Shown: positions 1 to 8,077 of the stretch, in pieces
Layout: each line of letters starts with the position of its first letter
Numbering within the stretch: the first letter of the stretch is position 1
DNA from: Bacillota bacterium
GTDB taxonomy: Bacteria; Bacillota_A; Clostridia; Acetivibrionales; DUMB01
DNA length: 18,585 nt
Reading direction: 5' to 3'
NCBI GenBank assembly: GCA_023621975.1
Contig: JAMOAC010000328.1
Span: forward strand, 1 to 18,585
The notes under the pieces: model-generated
Database searches by the model: none
What the model saw: the letters and a program-made list of their open reading frames with translations, nothing else
Told to the model about the DNA's origin: nothing
Program-made: the position numbers and the translations under genes

Positions 1-1766
1 TGTTTTTTGGTGCCGCTTCCGGCCAAGGGAAAAGTGAAACATACTGGGATTATGTATCATGGAATCTTGACCAGACACCACCGGAGCAAAAACCTAAAAT
101 CACAGGTGTAAGTCCGGCGGTAGAAGGGGGAGCCGTATATATTACATTTGAACCAATACGTATGGCAAAGAGCTATACTATAATGTACGGGACTTCAAGC
201 GGTAATTACTCACAAAGTGTTACAGGTGTACGGGACCGCATTTGTAAAATTTCCGGATTGACTAACGGAATAACATATTATTTCGCAGTTAAAGGTATAA
301 ATGGAAGTACGGAATCATCCTTATCCGATGAAGTTAGCTGTGTACCGGATAATCGGGTAGATATACTGTCTCTTGGTGATGTAACTATGTTCTTCCCTCA
401 AAACGGACGTGATAATGTATATACAAGCTATAAAACAAATTGGGTGACATGGGCAACTCCACAGAAACTTGACAAAACAGACGGAAAGAGAAGTTTCACC
501 ATGCAATTGTGGAACAGCGATTATACTGAAAATGCCGAATGGAGGGCATATATAAACGATCAATATGCAACAGCTGAGGCAAACAATGTGAAATTTCACA
601 GAGTAATAAACATGAATTTATGGGATGATTATTTTAAAGGCGGTCCGGGAGCAAACGGAGTGCCCTTTGACTATAATTGGAGTGATGCATATTCAAATAA
701 TGCAATGGATTTTAATAACCCGATAGCCATAAACTTTTTCAGGAAGCTTGTTGAGTATTACTGTTCTTTTGATGTAAAGCCTGAAGGAATACATTATGAT
801 GATTGTTACTTCAAAAGTGACGGTTATACACTTGGATCCATCAACAAGTTTAATTATTACCTGAATTCCCACTTGAATAATGAGGAGCTTGCTGCTGCCG
901 GAATTAACGATGTATTTAAATTTAATATCATGAACGGTTCCCCAAATCAGACAATTTCAAACCTGTGGGAACAATTCAAGGCTGAGTCGGCAGACAAGTT
1001 GATTATTGACACAACCTGCCATATGAGAAACTTGCTGGGTAAATGGGTGCCGAGTTCTGTGACACCGTATTTTCTCGGCTATAATGAGAGTAGGATAATG
1101 AGAGTTGCGGATTATGCGTCACAGGACGATAATACGGGCATTTCAAATACTGTTTCAAGTGGGTTAATGAGTGAATCATTGTTTAATAACAAAACAAGCA
1201 TAATTCAATGGCAGAATGTTTGCGGCTCAAGTGACAGCACATTTATGAAAAATAATCCTCTTGAAAAGACAGCTTATAAGATGCATGTCGCTGCACACTA
1301 TGCAAGGGGTGATTTTATGGTTGCTCCTCACGACCAATTTGGAGGGACAGGAAGCACATGGGACCCTGATCCACTGGATTATAAAGATATTTTTGAATTT
1401 ATTGCAGATAACAGGGTTCTGTTTGATAATTATAAAATAAGAGATGACGCAAATGTATCGTTAAGTGGTGTTTCCAATGTAAAAGCTATTGCCCGAAAAA
1501 ATCATCAAAATAGCAATTCACTAATTATTCACATTGTTAATCGATCCTATGATTCTAATATACATGAAGCAGTTGAAAAAAATAACTTTAAATTAATACT
1601 TAACAGTAACCTGATACCGGCAGAAAAGTCTATTACCAGTGCCATATTATACAGATATGACGGAACTTCTAACGTACCACTGACAGCAATACAGAATGGC
1701 TCAAATTGGGAAATCATAATTCCGTCATTGAAAGTATGGGATATAGTAAAAGTTACTGCAGAGTAA
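1..1766 (+). CDS. Modular secreted glycosidase-like protein, 3' part (LamG tail, Fn3, TIM-barrel-like domain, C-terminal beta domain)
   Basis: The frame is open from base 3, so the ATG at 162 is internal and the 5' end lies outside the window. Bases 3-68 encode the tail of a concanavalin-like/LamG jelly roll, ending in a YWDYVSWNL-type strand. Bases about 93-350 encode a fibronectin type III domain (Y-x-I-x-Y-G, then L-T-N-G-x-x-Y-Y-F-A-V). Bases about 350-1450 encode an aromatic-rich domain with PEGIHYDDCYF; the acidic pair at 798-803 sits at the end of a likely barrel strand and resembles a glycosidase active site. Bases about 1470-1766 look like the C-terminal beta-sandwich common in glycosidases, with an LIIHIVNRS strand and a closing VWDIVKV strand. 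I infer an extracellular polysaccharide-degrading enzyme. I cannot assign a GH family, and the catalytic residues are a guess. The gene ends just before a strong hairpin, so it is probably last in its transcript. Confidence 0.7.
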   Translation, partial: FFGAASGQGKSETYWDYVSWNLDQTPPEQKPKITGVSPAVEGGAVYITFEPIRMAKSYTIMYGTSSGNYSQSVTGVRDRICKISGLTNGITYYFAVKGINGSTESSLSDEVSCVPDNRVDILSLGDVTMFFPQNGRDNVYTSYKTNWVTWATPQKLDKTDGKRSFTMQLWNSDYTENAEWRAYINDQYATAEANNVKFHRVINMNLWDDYFKGGPGANGVPFDYNWSDAYSNNAMDFNNPIAINFFRKLVEYYCSFDVKPEGIHYDDCYFKSDGYTLGSINKFNYYLNSHLNNEELAAAGINDVFKFNIMNGSPNQTISNLWEQFKAESADKLIIDTTCHMRNLLGKWVPSSVTPYFLGYNESRIMRVADYASQDDNTGISNTVSSGLMSESLFNNKTSIIQWQNVCGSSDSTFMKNNPLEKTAYKMHVAAHYARGDFMVAPHDQFGGTGSTWDPDPLDYKDIFEFIADNRVLFDNYKIRDDANVSLSGVSNVKAIARKNHQNSNSLIIHIVNRSYDSNIHEAVEKNNFKLILNSNLIPAEKSITSAILYRYDGTSNVPLTAIQNGSNWEIIIPSLKVWDIVKVTAE

Positions 1767-1792
1767 TTCTTTTAAAGCAATTAAAAAATATT

Positions 1793-1847
1793 TCAGGCAG
1801 AGCAAAAGGAAATGGCTTCTTGACCCATTTCCTTTTGCTCTGCCTGA
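1793..1847 (+). terminator. Long perfect hairpin, probable transcription terminator
   Basis: A 23-bp perfect inverted repeat (arms 1793-1815 and 1825-1847, 9-nt loop) starts 27 nt after the stop codon of the glycosidase. An A-rich stretch precedes it. A short T run (TTTTT near 1855) follows after an 8-nt gap, so the U tract is weaker and further away than in a textbook intrinsic terminator. The arm is purine-rich (AGAGCAAAAGGAAATGG). The position between a gene end and a new leader supports termination. It could also protect the 3' end of the mRNA. Confidence 0.7.
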
Positions 1848-2212
1848 TCATTACTTTTTCAATATCCTGTTAATTCCTGCTGTCAGAGTTTTAATAAAGT
1901 TTAACTTGTGCCTGGTAAATCAGAATGATAAAACTCAATAGAATTCTAAACTTATCATAGAGTCACCGTCTGTTTAATAAGTCAGGACGTTAATATAATT
2001 ATAATAAAATTTATACCCGAATGGACTGCAAAAGAGTAGGGCACAGTTCGCCAATTATTATTTGGTGCATTATACATGAAAAAGAGATGGATTGAGTTTT
2101 CCAAATATGCCCCCTAATGGGCTTGCTGGCAATAGTATTGAACCCGGACTTAAGCAAGCCCAATATTTATGGAATATAAACCTAATTATCTGTTCTGGCG
2201 GAGGACTAAAGA
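1848..2212 (+). promoter_or_regulatory. Non-coding leader upstream of the URO-D/aldolase cluster, with several hairpins
   Basis: I see no credible gene in this stretch. TATAAT hexamers occur at 1994-1999 and 2000-2005 in an AT-rich run, but no convincing -35 lies 16-18 nt upstream, so the promoter call is weak. Three inverted repeats are visible: 1967-1972 with 1983-1989 (one bulged base), 2049-2054 with 2062-2067 (one G-U pair, 7-nt loop), and a stronger 10-bp perfect stem at 2118-2127 with 2153-2162 (25-nt loop). None is followed by a U tract. If transcription starts near 2005-2012, the mRNA would have a leader of about 200 nt. The sequence matches no riboswitch class that I recognise. The ribosome-binding site GGAGG (2200-2204) precedes the ATG at 2213 by 8 nt. 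Confidence 0.35.
2118..2162 (+). repeat. 10-bp inverted repeat in the leader of the cluster
   Basis: The arms TGGGCTTGCT (2118-2127) and AGCAAGCCCA (2153-2162) are perfectly complementary and enclose a 25-nt loop, ending about 50 nt before the start codon at 2213. With no following U run it is not a standard terminator. It may be a regulator-binding dyad or part of a structured 5' UTR. Confidence 0.55.
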
Positions 2213-3313
2213 ATGAATTCAAAAGAACGTTTTAATGCAGTATGCAATTTTATTAAGCCTGACAGGCCTCCTGTTGATTATCTTGCACATCATAACATCG
2301 ATAAGAAACTGAAAGAATATCTGGGTGTTCAAAGCGAAGAAGAACTGCTTGACATGTTAGGGTGCGATTTTTATTACCTGCCTGGCAGAGATATTTCACA
2401 GAATGAAGGATTTATGAGATTTTATAAAGGCAAGAAACTGTATGTTACTGATAAGGAACGTGTCTGTCCTCTCGGAATAAGGTGGCGTAGAGGTGCGTAT
2501 GACAGTAAATTTTCTGTGGATGAGGCTATTGCCGGTCCATTGCAGAATGCAGAAAGTGAAAAGGATGTATTAAAACATGATTGGCCTAAATCCTCTGATT
2601 TTGATTTTTCACCGCTAATCCAGGAATGTGAGGCTCACAGCAATAAAGTTATAATCGGGGGACTGTGGACAGGCATCATGGGCGACAGCTATAGAATGCA
2701 CGGATTCCAGAACTTCCTGATGAATATAGTTTTAAAGCCTGAAATGATAAGAACTCTTATCAATAGAATAGCTGATATGTACCTTGAGCTTAATGATTCA
2801 GTATTTTCGCTGTTAAAAGGCAAGCTGGATGTTTGGTTCTTCGGTAATGATTTTGGAAGCCAGAATGGATTGCTGCTAAATCCCGAAATGTGGTATGAAT
2901 TTTTCTTTGATAACATCAAAAAGCTGACAGACCTGGCACACAGCTATGGGCTTAAAGTAATGATGCACTCCTGTGGGGCAATCTCAGAAATAATTCCTTA
3001 CTTGATAGATGCCGGAGTGGATATCCTTGATCCGATACAGATAACAGCCAGAGGCATGGAACCTGAGGTGCTTGGACAAAAATTCGGAGGTAGAATTGTT
3101 TTTCATGGAGGCATAGACACACAGCAAGTTTTGCCCAACTCTGAACCGGAAAAAGTTAGAGAGCATGTTATGCATGTTGTGGAGACCCTTGGCTGCAAAG
3201 GTGGCTATATATTTGCACCCAGTCAAATTCTGGGAGAAGATATACCTGTTGAAAACATAATAGCTATGTATGAAGCTGTGGGTAATGGCATTAGTACAAT
3301 TCATCCGGCATAA
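2213..3313 (+). CDS. Uroporphyrinogen decarboxylase (URO-D) superfamily protein, methyltransferase-like subgroup, HxC motif present
   Basis: This 366-aa protein has the URO-D/MtaA TIM-barrel pattern: an N-terminal ERFNAV-type opening, GNDFGSQNGLLLNPEMW at 211-227, MHSCG at 251-255, FHGGID at 297-302 and a C-terminal GGYIFAPSQ with DIPVENI. His252 and Cys254 match the first two zinc ligands (HxC) of corrinoid-linked methyltransferases such as MtaA and MtbA. The distal Cys of those enzymes, usually in a PGCG-like segment, appears replaced by PSQI, although Cys328 lies nearby. Haem biosynthesis is unlikely because the neighbours are sugar-acid genes and no hem gene is present. I infer methyl transfer or decarboxylation on a small substrate; the substrate is unknown. 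It is the first gene of the cluster, with a good GGAGG site 8 nt before the ATG, and is 20 nt from a divergent paralogue. Confidence 0.85.
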   Translation: MNSKERFNAVCNFIKPDRPPVDYLAHHNIDKKLKEYLGVQSEEELLDMLGCDFYYLPGRDISQNEGFMRFYKGKKLYVTDKERVCPLGIRWRRGAYDSKFSVDEAIAGPLQNAESEKDVLKHDWPKSSDFDFSPLIQECEAHSNKVIIGGLWTGIMGDSYRMHGFQNFLMNIVLKPEMIRTLINRIADMYLELNDSVFSLLKGKLDVWFFGNDFGSQNGLLLNPEMWYEFFFDNIKKLTDLAHSYGLKVMMHSCGAISEIIPYLIDAGVDILDPIQITARGMEPEVLGQKFGGRIVFHGGIDTQQVLPNSEPEKVREHVMHVVETLGCKGGYIFAPSQILGEDIPVENIIAMYEAVGNGISTIHPA

Positions 3314-3333
3314 TTGGGTTTGGAGGTTGAGAA

Positions 3334-4425
3334 ATGAAAAAGGATGTACTTGCTCTGGCTGAGCTTCGAATAAGCGAAAAGAGGCCATCAAAGGAAACGC
3401 TTAATCATCCTGGCTTAATTTACCTGGCATCGGGAATAGATCCTTTCTATAATACACATGAGGCTTATTTAACGGCTTACAAGAACCTGGGAATAGACCT
3501 GATAAACCGTATACCGGAGGAAAATGCTCCGACTCCGTTAAGACCGGGAGAAAGCGTTGATGCCGGCAACGGATATAAGAGAAGTTATCTTGGACTATAT
3601 GATACATATTGCAGAACAGAATATCCTTTTAAAGATGTTGATGAATTTATTGAAGCTGAGGATATAGATCTTGATTATAATAAACTTATAACACCGGTAC
3701 CTCATTCCCTCGATAAATACGATATTCAGAGGAAAATGCAATTGGCTGGCGATATAGGCTTATACTACTATATGTATTATACCACGCTGTTTATGTGGGG
3801 TGTGGAATATCTGGGCTGGGAAGTATTTATGATGGCTGCTGTCATGGACCCTGCCGGTTTCAAAGAAAAATTCCTGGACAGGGCGTTTATTAAGTCTCTT
3901 GAGGCCATCACGATTCTTTCCGAAATTGATTCACCATTTGTATTTGTGCATGATGATCTGGCAGATGCTAACGGACCGATTTTCTCACCTGAGTGGTATG
4001 AAGAATATATTTTTCCAAGATATGTTGAACTGTGGGAACCTGCAAAAAAAGCCGGAAAGAAAATTATATTCACGGCTGACGGTAATATGACTCAATTTCT
4101 TAAGCCGTTAAAGCAGACGGGAGTAGACGGAGTAATGCTGGAAAACCCGGCTACCGATTTTGATAAAATATTGGAGTATTTTGGAGACGGAATTGTAATC
4201 GGAGGTATTGAAACAGCGAAGCTGACCTTTGGCACGTCTGAAGAAATTAGAAAACATGTACACGAGGTTTATGAAAAAGTCAAAGGAATTCCGGGATTTG
4301 TGATGTCGACCCCGGGCGGTATTCATGGGAATATACCCCTGGAAAACCTTGAAGCGTACTTTGATGCCAGAGTGGAACTGGGCTTCACACCTGAAAACTG
4401 GAGAAACGGGAATTTGAAAAAGTAA
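3334..4425 (+). CDS. Second URO-D superfamily protein, divergent, lacking the HxC zinc motif
   Basis: This 363-aa protein shares the barrel landmarks of its upstream neighbour: HDDLADANGPIFSPEWY at 206-222 aligns with the first protein's GNDFGSQNGLLLNPEMW, followed by VIGGIET at 288-294 and NIPLENL at 333-339. The equivalent of the neighbour's MHSCG strand reads FTADGNM (246-252), so both HxC ligands are missing. Asp249 might substitute as a metal or substrate ligand. It starts 20 nt after the first gene with GGAGG at 3322-3326, so the two are almost certainly co-transcribed. Together they could form a heteromer in which one subunit binds zinc, or act on different compounds. The superfamily call is firm; the reaction is unknown. 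Its stop codon overlaps the ribosome-binding site of the aldolase gene. Confidence 0.8.
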   Translation: MKKDVLALAELRISEKRPSKETLNHPGLIYLASGIDPFYNTHEAYLTAYKNLGIDLINRIPEENAPTPLRPGESVDAGNGYKRSYLGLYDTYCRTEYPFKDVDEFIEAEDIDLDYNKLITPVPHSLDKYDIQRKMQLAGDIGLYYYMYYTTLFMWGVEYLGWEVFMMAAVMDPAGFKEKFLDRAFIKSLEAITILSEIDSPFVFVHDDLADANGPIFSPEWYEEYIFPRYVELWEPAKKAGKKIIFTADGNMTQFLKPLKQTGVDGVMLENPATDFDKILEYFGDGIVIGGIETAKLTFGTSEEIRKHVHEVYEKVKGIPGFVMSTPGGIHGNIPLENLEAYFDARVELGFTPENWRNGNLKK

Positions 4426-4436
4426 GGAGTAATTTT

Positions 4437-5234
4437 ATGGATAACAATAAGAAGACAATCTGCAATCCGGTGAGAAAAGCTCTGCTTGAAAGAAAAATTA
4501 CCATCGGAACATGGATGCAGATAGGACATCCTGCTGTTGCAGAGGTTCTCGCTAATGCAGGATTTGAATGGATTGCTGCTGACTGTGAGCATACAGATAT
4601 TGATATGGCCATTTTTGCAAACATAGCGAGGGGAATGCATGGCAGGGGTGCAGTCCCTTTGGCGAGGGTAAGGGAGAATGATATCCTTGCAATAAGGCAG
4701 GTTCTTGATGCCGGAGCACAGGGAGTTATTGTTCCGCTGGTCAATACCGCTGAAGATGCAAAAAAGGCTGTTGCCGCAGCAAAATATCCTCCGGAAGGAA
4801 TCCGCGGATTTGCCTTCTGCCGTGCAAACAACTGGGGAGTTGATTTTGACAGCTATGCTGCGACAGCAAATGACAATGTATGTGTTGTGGTAATGATAGA
4901 GTCAAAACAGGCAGTTGAAAATATTGATGAAATTCTGGAAGTTGAAGGTGTTGACGGTGTATTTATAGGTCCATATGACATGAGTGGCTCTTACGGTATA
5001 ACAGGACGAACGTCTCACCCTATTATCAGAGATGCATGTAAAGCTGTAGCAGAGGCATGTAAAAGACATAATAAATCAGCGGGGCTTCACATTGTGATAC
5101 CGACGGATGAGTCAATTAAAAGAGCTGTGGAAGACGAGTTTACATTTATAGCGCTGGGTATTGACGGCGTGTTTATTGACAGGTCTGCCAGAATTGCTTT
5201 ACAGGCTGTAAAAGAATCATTAAAGCAACTATAA
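4437..5234 (+). CDS. HpcH/HpaI-family class II aldolase (2-keto-3-deoxy sugar acid aldolase type)
   Basis: This 265-aa protein has the usual length and all landmarks of the HpcH/HpaI family, which splits 2-keto-3-deoxy acids into pyruvate plus an aldehyde using a divalent metal. His52 in DCEH matches the catalytic His, Arg77 or Arg79 in ARVRENDI the pyruvate-binding Arg, PPEGIRG (118-124) is a family signature, and Glu155 (MIE) and Asp181 (GPYDMSGSYG) match the metal ligands. HpaI, RhmA and GarL are the best-known members; the sequence alone does not fix which substrate is used. AGGAG at 4425-4429 overlaps the preceding stop codon, giving an 11-nt gap. Beside a KDG-kinase-like gene and two dehydrogenases, a role in sugar-acid catabolism is likely. 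Confidence 0.9.
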   Translation: MDNNKKTICNPVRKALLERKITIGTWMQIGHPAVAEVLANAGFEWIAADCEHTDIDMAIFANIARGMHGRGAVPLARVRENDILAIRQVLDAGAQGVIVPLVNTAEDAKKAVAAAKYPPEGIRGFAFCRANNWGVDFDSYAATANDNVCVVVMIESKQAVENIDEILEVEGVDGVFIGPYDMSGSYGITGRTSHPIIRDACKAVAEACKRHNKSAGLHIVIPTDESIKRAVEDEFTFIALGIDGVFIDRSARIALQAVKESLKQL

Positions 5235-5349
5235 ACCATTCGAAAAAACACAAAGTAAATTATAAGAGCATCATCCATATTTAAAAATACTAAGTTAATC
5301 ACTTCTTAATGAAACAGCAAAAACAGTTCTAAAAGGAGTGTATTGTTGT

Positions 5350-6450
5350 ATGGATAGCTTAAATATAAAAGCAAAAGAATCATGTAAATATGATTGTATA
5401 TCGCTTGGAGAAATAATGCTAAGGTTTGATCCGGGTGAAGGTAGAATAAGAACTGCCAGGGAATTCCGCGTATGGGAAGGCGGAGGCGAGTATAATGTAG
5501 CCCGTGGTTTGCGAAAGTGCTTTGGATTGCGTACAGCTGTGGTAACTGCTTTGGCAGATAATGAAATTGGCAGGCTTATTGAGGATTTTATCATGCAGGG
5601 CGGAGTTGATACTTCGCTTATAAAATGGGTTCCATATGACGGAATAGGCAGGACTGTGCGCAACGGACTCAATTTCACCGAGAGGGGTTTTGGTATCAGG
5701 GGAGCGTTGGGAGTTTCCGACAGGGCAAACACCGCAGCATCTCAGCTTAAGAAGGGTGATATTGATTGGGAATATATATTTGGACATCTGGGCACGAGGT
5801 GGTTTCATACAGGCGGAATTTTTGCCGCATTGTCTGAGACAACGCCGGAAGTAGTACTTGAAGCGGTACAAATCGCCAAGAAATACGGCACTATAGTATC
5901 CTATGACTTGAACTATAGGCCGTCACTCTGGAATTTTAACGGCGGGATAAAAAAAGCACAGGAAATTAACAGGGAACTGGCAAGGTATGTTGATGTAATG
6001 ATAGGCAATGAAGAGGATTTTACAGCCTGTCTTGGCTATGAGGTTCCCGGTAACGATGAAAACCTGAAAAAACTTGACATTGAAGGTTATAAGTATATGA
6101 TTCAAAGAGTAACCGGGGATTACCCCAACTTTAAAGTGATTGCAACTACATTGAGGACGGTGAAGACAGCAACGGTCAACGACTGGGGTGCGATTTGCTG
6201 GGCTGACGGAAAATTTTATGAAGCACCAATGAGAAAAGACCTGGAGATATTTGACAGAGTCGGGGGCGGTGACAGTTTTGCATCAGGTCTTATATATGGT
6301 TTGATAACTACAGGAGATCCACAGATGGCTGTCAATTACGGTGCAGCACATGGGGCTCTGGCAATGACTACACCGGGGGATACATCCATGGCAAGCCTGA
6401 GGGAAGTAGAATCCCTGGTGAAAGGCGGAAATGCCAGGGTTATACGATAA
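5350..6450 (+). CDS. kdgK: PfkB/ribokinase-family sugar kinase, 2-keto-3-deoxygluconate kinase-like
   Basis: This 366-aa protein has the PfkB fold: an N-terminal GEIMLRFDPGEG, a GGGEYNVARGL substrate-binding loop at 44-54, NYRPSLW at 188-194, and the ATP/anion-hole signature GGGDSFASG at 305-313 with Asp308 as catalytic base. The SLGEIMLRFDP opening and NYRPSLW are characteristic of the KDG kinase group, which converts 2-keto-3-deoxygluconate to KDPG. I chose the ATG at 5350 because the in-frame GTG at 5338 overlaps the AAGGAG site (5333-5338), which lies 11 nt before the ATG. A gap of about 115 nt separates it from the aldolase, so an internal promoter is possible, though I see no convincing one. 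The aldolase and dehydrogenase neighbours agree with sugar-acid breakdown. The exact substrate is unproven. Confidence 0.8.
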   Translation: MDSLNIKAKESCKYDCISLGEIMLRFDPGEGRIRTAREFRVWEGGGEYNVARGLRKCFGLRTAVVTALADNEIGRLIEDFIMQGGVDTSLIKWVPYDGIGRTVRNGLNFTERGFGIRGALGVSDRANTAASQLKKGDIDWEYIFGHLGTRWFHTGGIFAALSETTPEVVLEAVQIAKKYGTIVSYDLNYRPSLWNFNGGIKKAQEINRELARYVDVMIGNEEDFTACLGYEVPGNDENLKKLDIEGYKYMIQRVTGDYPNFKVIATTLRTVKTATVNDWGAICWADGKFYEAPMRKDLEIFDRVGGGDSFASGLIYGLITTGDPQMAVNYGAAHGALAMTTPGDTSMASLREVESLVKGGNARVIR

Positions 6451-6531
6451 ATTAAGATGACTTAGTTATATAATAGATTGAAGCGTCAGAACCATGCGAA
6501 GGAATGGAATGTGCGAGGAGGTTAACAATCA

Positions 6532-7983
6532 ATGGAAAAAGCAGACATAGGATTAATCGGACTTGCAGTAATGGGTGAGAACTTAGTTATGAATATGGCC
6601 GGCAAAGGTTTTACTGTTGCAGTGTTCAATAGAAGTACCGAAAAGGTAACCCATTTTATTGAAGGCAGGGCAAAGGGAAAAAACATAGTAGGAACATATT
6701 CAATAGAGGAACTTGTCAGTAAAATTCAAAGGCCCCGCAAGATAATGCTTATGGTTAAGGCGGGTAATCCTGTTGACAGTTTGATTGATGAGCTTATTCC
6801 TTTTCTGGATAAAGGTGACATAATAATTGACGGCGGTAACTCACATTACCTGGATACAATTCGTCGTACAAAATATGTTGAAAGCAAAGGCCTGTTATAT
6901 GTAGGCACAGGCGTGTCCGGCGGTGAGGCTGGGGCACTTAAAGGCCCAAGCATAATGCCCGGCGGTTCGGCTGAGGCGTGGCGTTATATAAAACCTATAT
7001 TTCAAACTATTGCTGCAAAGGTGGAAGATGGGAGCCCTTGCTGTGAATGGATAGGAGAAGATGGAGCCGGCCATTTTGTTAAAATGGTGCACAATGGGAT
7101 AGAATACGGAGACATGCAAATTATATGCGAAGTGTACCACATCATGAAGCTGCTGCTTGGAATGACACCTGATGAAATGCACGAAGTATTCAGAGAGTGG
7201 AACAAAACAGAGCTTAACAGTTATCTGATTGGAATTACCCGTGATATACTTGCCTTTAAGGATGAAGACGGAAAGACTATGATAAATAAGATACTTGATA
7301 CTGCCGGCCAAAAGGGTACAGGTAAATGGACTGTAATATCTGCACTTGATGAAGGTGTTCCCTTAACATTGATAAGCGAGGCAGTTCAGGCCCGCTTTCT
7401 TTCAGCTATGAAAGAAGAACGTGTCAGTGCATCAAAAGTGCTCTCCGGTCCAATTCCAAAATTTGAGGGAGATAGAAACGCTTTTATCGAAGATTTAAGA
7501 AAAGCACTTTATGCTTCAAAGATTATTTCTTATGCTCAAGGATTTGCGCTTATGCATTCTGCTTCTAAAACTTATGGATGGAACCTGAACTATGGCAAGA
7601 TTGCATTGATATGGCGTGGAGGATGTATAATACGGTCAGCTTTTCTTGAAAGGATTAAGGAAGCATTTGATAGAAATTCTGAACTTACAAACCTGCTCTT
7701 TGACCCATTCTTCAGGAATGAGCTTGACAGAGCCCAACAAAGCTGGAGGAAAGTTACGGCATTGGCACTAACAAACGGAATACCTGTACCTGCACTTTCT
7801 TCTGCCCTTTGCTATTATGACGGTTATAGATGTGAGAATTTGCCGGCAAACTTACTGCAAGCCCAACGTGATTACTTTGGCGCACACACGTATGAACGTG
7901 TCGACAGGCCAAGGGGAGAATTCTTCCATACAAACTGGACAGGTGAAGGCGGAGATACTGTAGCTTCTACATATAATGCATGA
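6532..7983 (+). CDS. gnd: 6-phosphogluconate dehydrogenase, decarboxylating
   Basis: This 483-aa protein is full length for the long bacterial Gnd type and oxidises 6-phosphogluconate to ribulose 5-phosphate plus CO2. GLAVMG (10-15) is the dinucleotide loop; NRST (33-36) after the second strand fits NADP preference. GVSGGEAGALKGPSIMPGG (127-145) and KMVHNGIEY (184-192), with catalytic Lys184 and Glu191, are intact. The C-terminal tail carries QRDYFGAH (445-452), whose Arg and His reach into the partner subunit of the dimer. GGAGG at 6517-6521 is 10 nt before the ATG. Many Clostridia lack the oxidative pentose phosphate pathway, and no glucose-6-phosphate dehydrogenase gene is present here. 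Its substrate may therefore come from gluconate or another sugar acid handled by this cluster; that is inference. Confidence 0.95.
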   Translation: MEKADIGLIGLAVMGENLVMNMAGKGFTVAVFNRSTEKVTHFIEGRAKGKNIVGTYSIEELVSKIQRPRKIMLMVKAGNPVDSLIDELIPFLDKGDIIIDGGNSHYLDTIRRTKYVESKGLLYVGTGVSGGEAGALKGPSIMPGGSAEAWRYIKPIFQTIAAKVEDGSPCCEWIGEDGAGHFVKMVHNGIEYGDMQIICEVYHIMKLLLGMTPDEMHEVFREWNKTELNSYLIGITRDILAFKDEDGKTMINKILDTAGQKGTGKWTVISALDEGVPLTLISEAVQARFLSAMKEERVSASKVLSGPIPKFEGDRNAFIEDLRKALYASKIISYAQGFALMHSASKTYGWNLNYGKIALIWRGGCIIRSAFLERIKEAFDRNSELTNLLFDPFFRNELDRAQQSWRKVTALALTNGIPVPALSSALCYYDGYRCENLPANLLQAQRDYFGAHTYERVDRPRGEFFHTNWTGEGGDTVASTYNA

Positions 7984-8077
7984 CGAGGGGCTCTTGAGTT
8001 GATTTGCAATTTGTAATTTTCATCAGGATTTTCAATACATAAATTCATATTGCGATGATTAGAGGAGGTTAGCCAAA

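Noticed and set aside
2213..4425. The URO-D genes as haem-biosynthesis hemE
   Set aside because: There are two divergent copies, the first carries a methyltransferase-like HxC motif, and no other tetrapyrrole gene is nearby; all neighbours are sugar-acid enzymes.
4385..4831. 148-codon - strand open frame antisense to the aldolase gene
   Set aside because: It overlaps catalytic codons of the aldolase, and its Ala/Ser/Thr-rich translation has no family features.
5338..5340. GTG as start of the sugar kinase
   Set aside because: It overlaps the AAGGAG ribosome-binding site; the ATG at 5350 has correct spacing from that site.
5419..5871. 150-codon - strand open frame inside the sugar kinase gene
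   Set aside because: It lies entirely antisense to a well-supported PfkB kinase and shows no recognisable motif.
6469..6474. TATAAT between the kinase and gnd genes as a promoter
   Set aside because: No -35-like hexamer lies 16-18 nt upstream, and the short gap and strong ribosome-binding site fit read-through.
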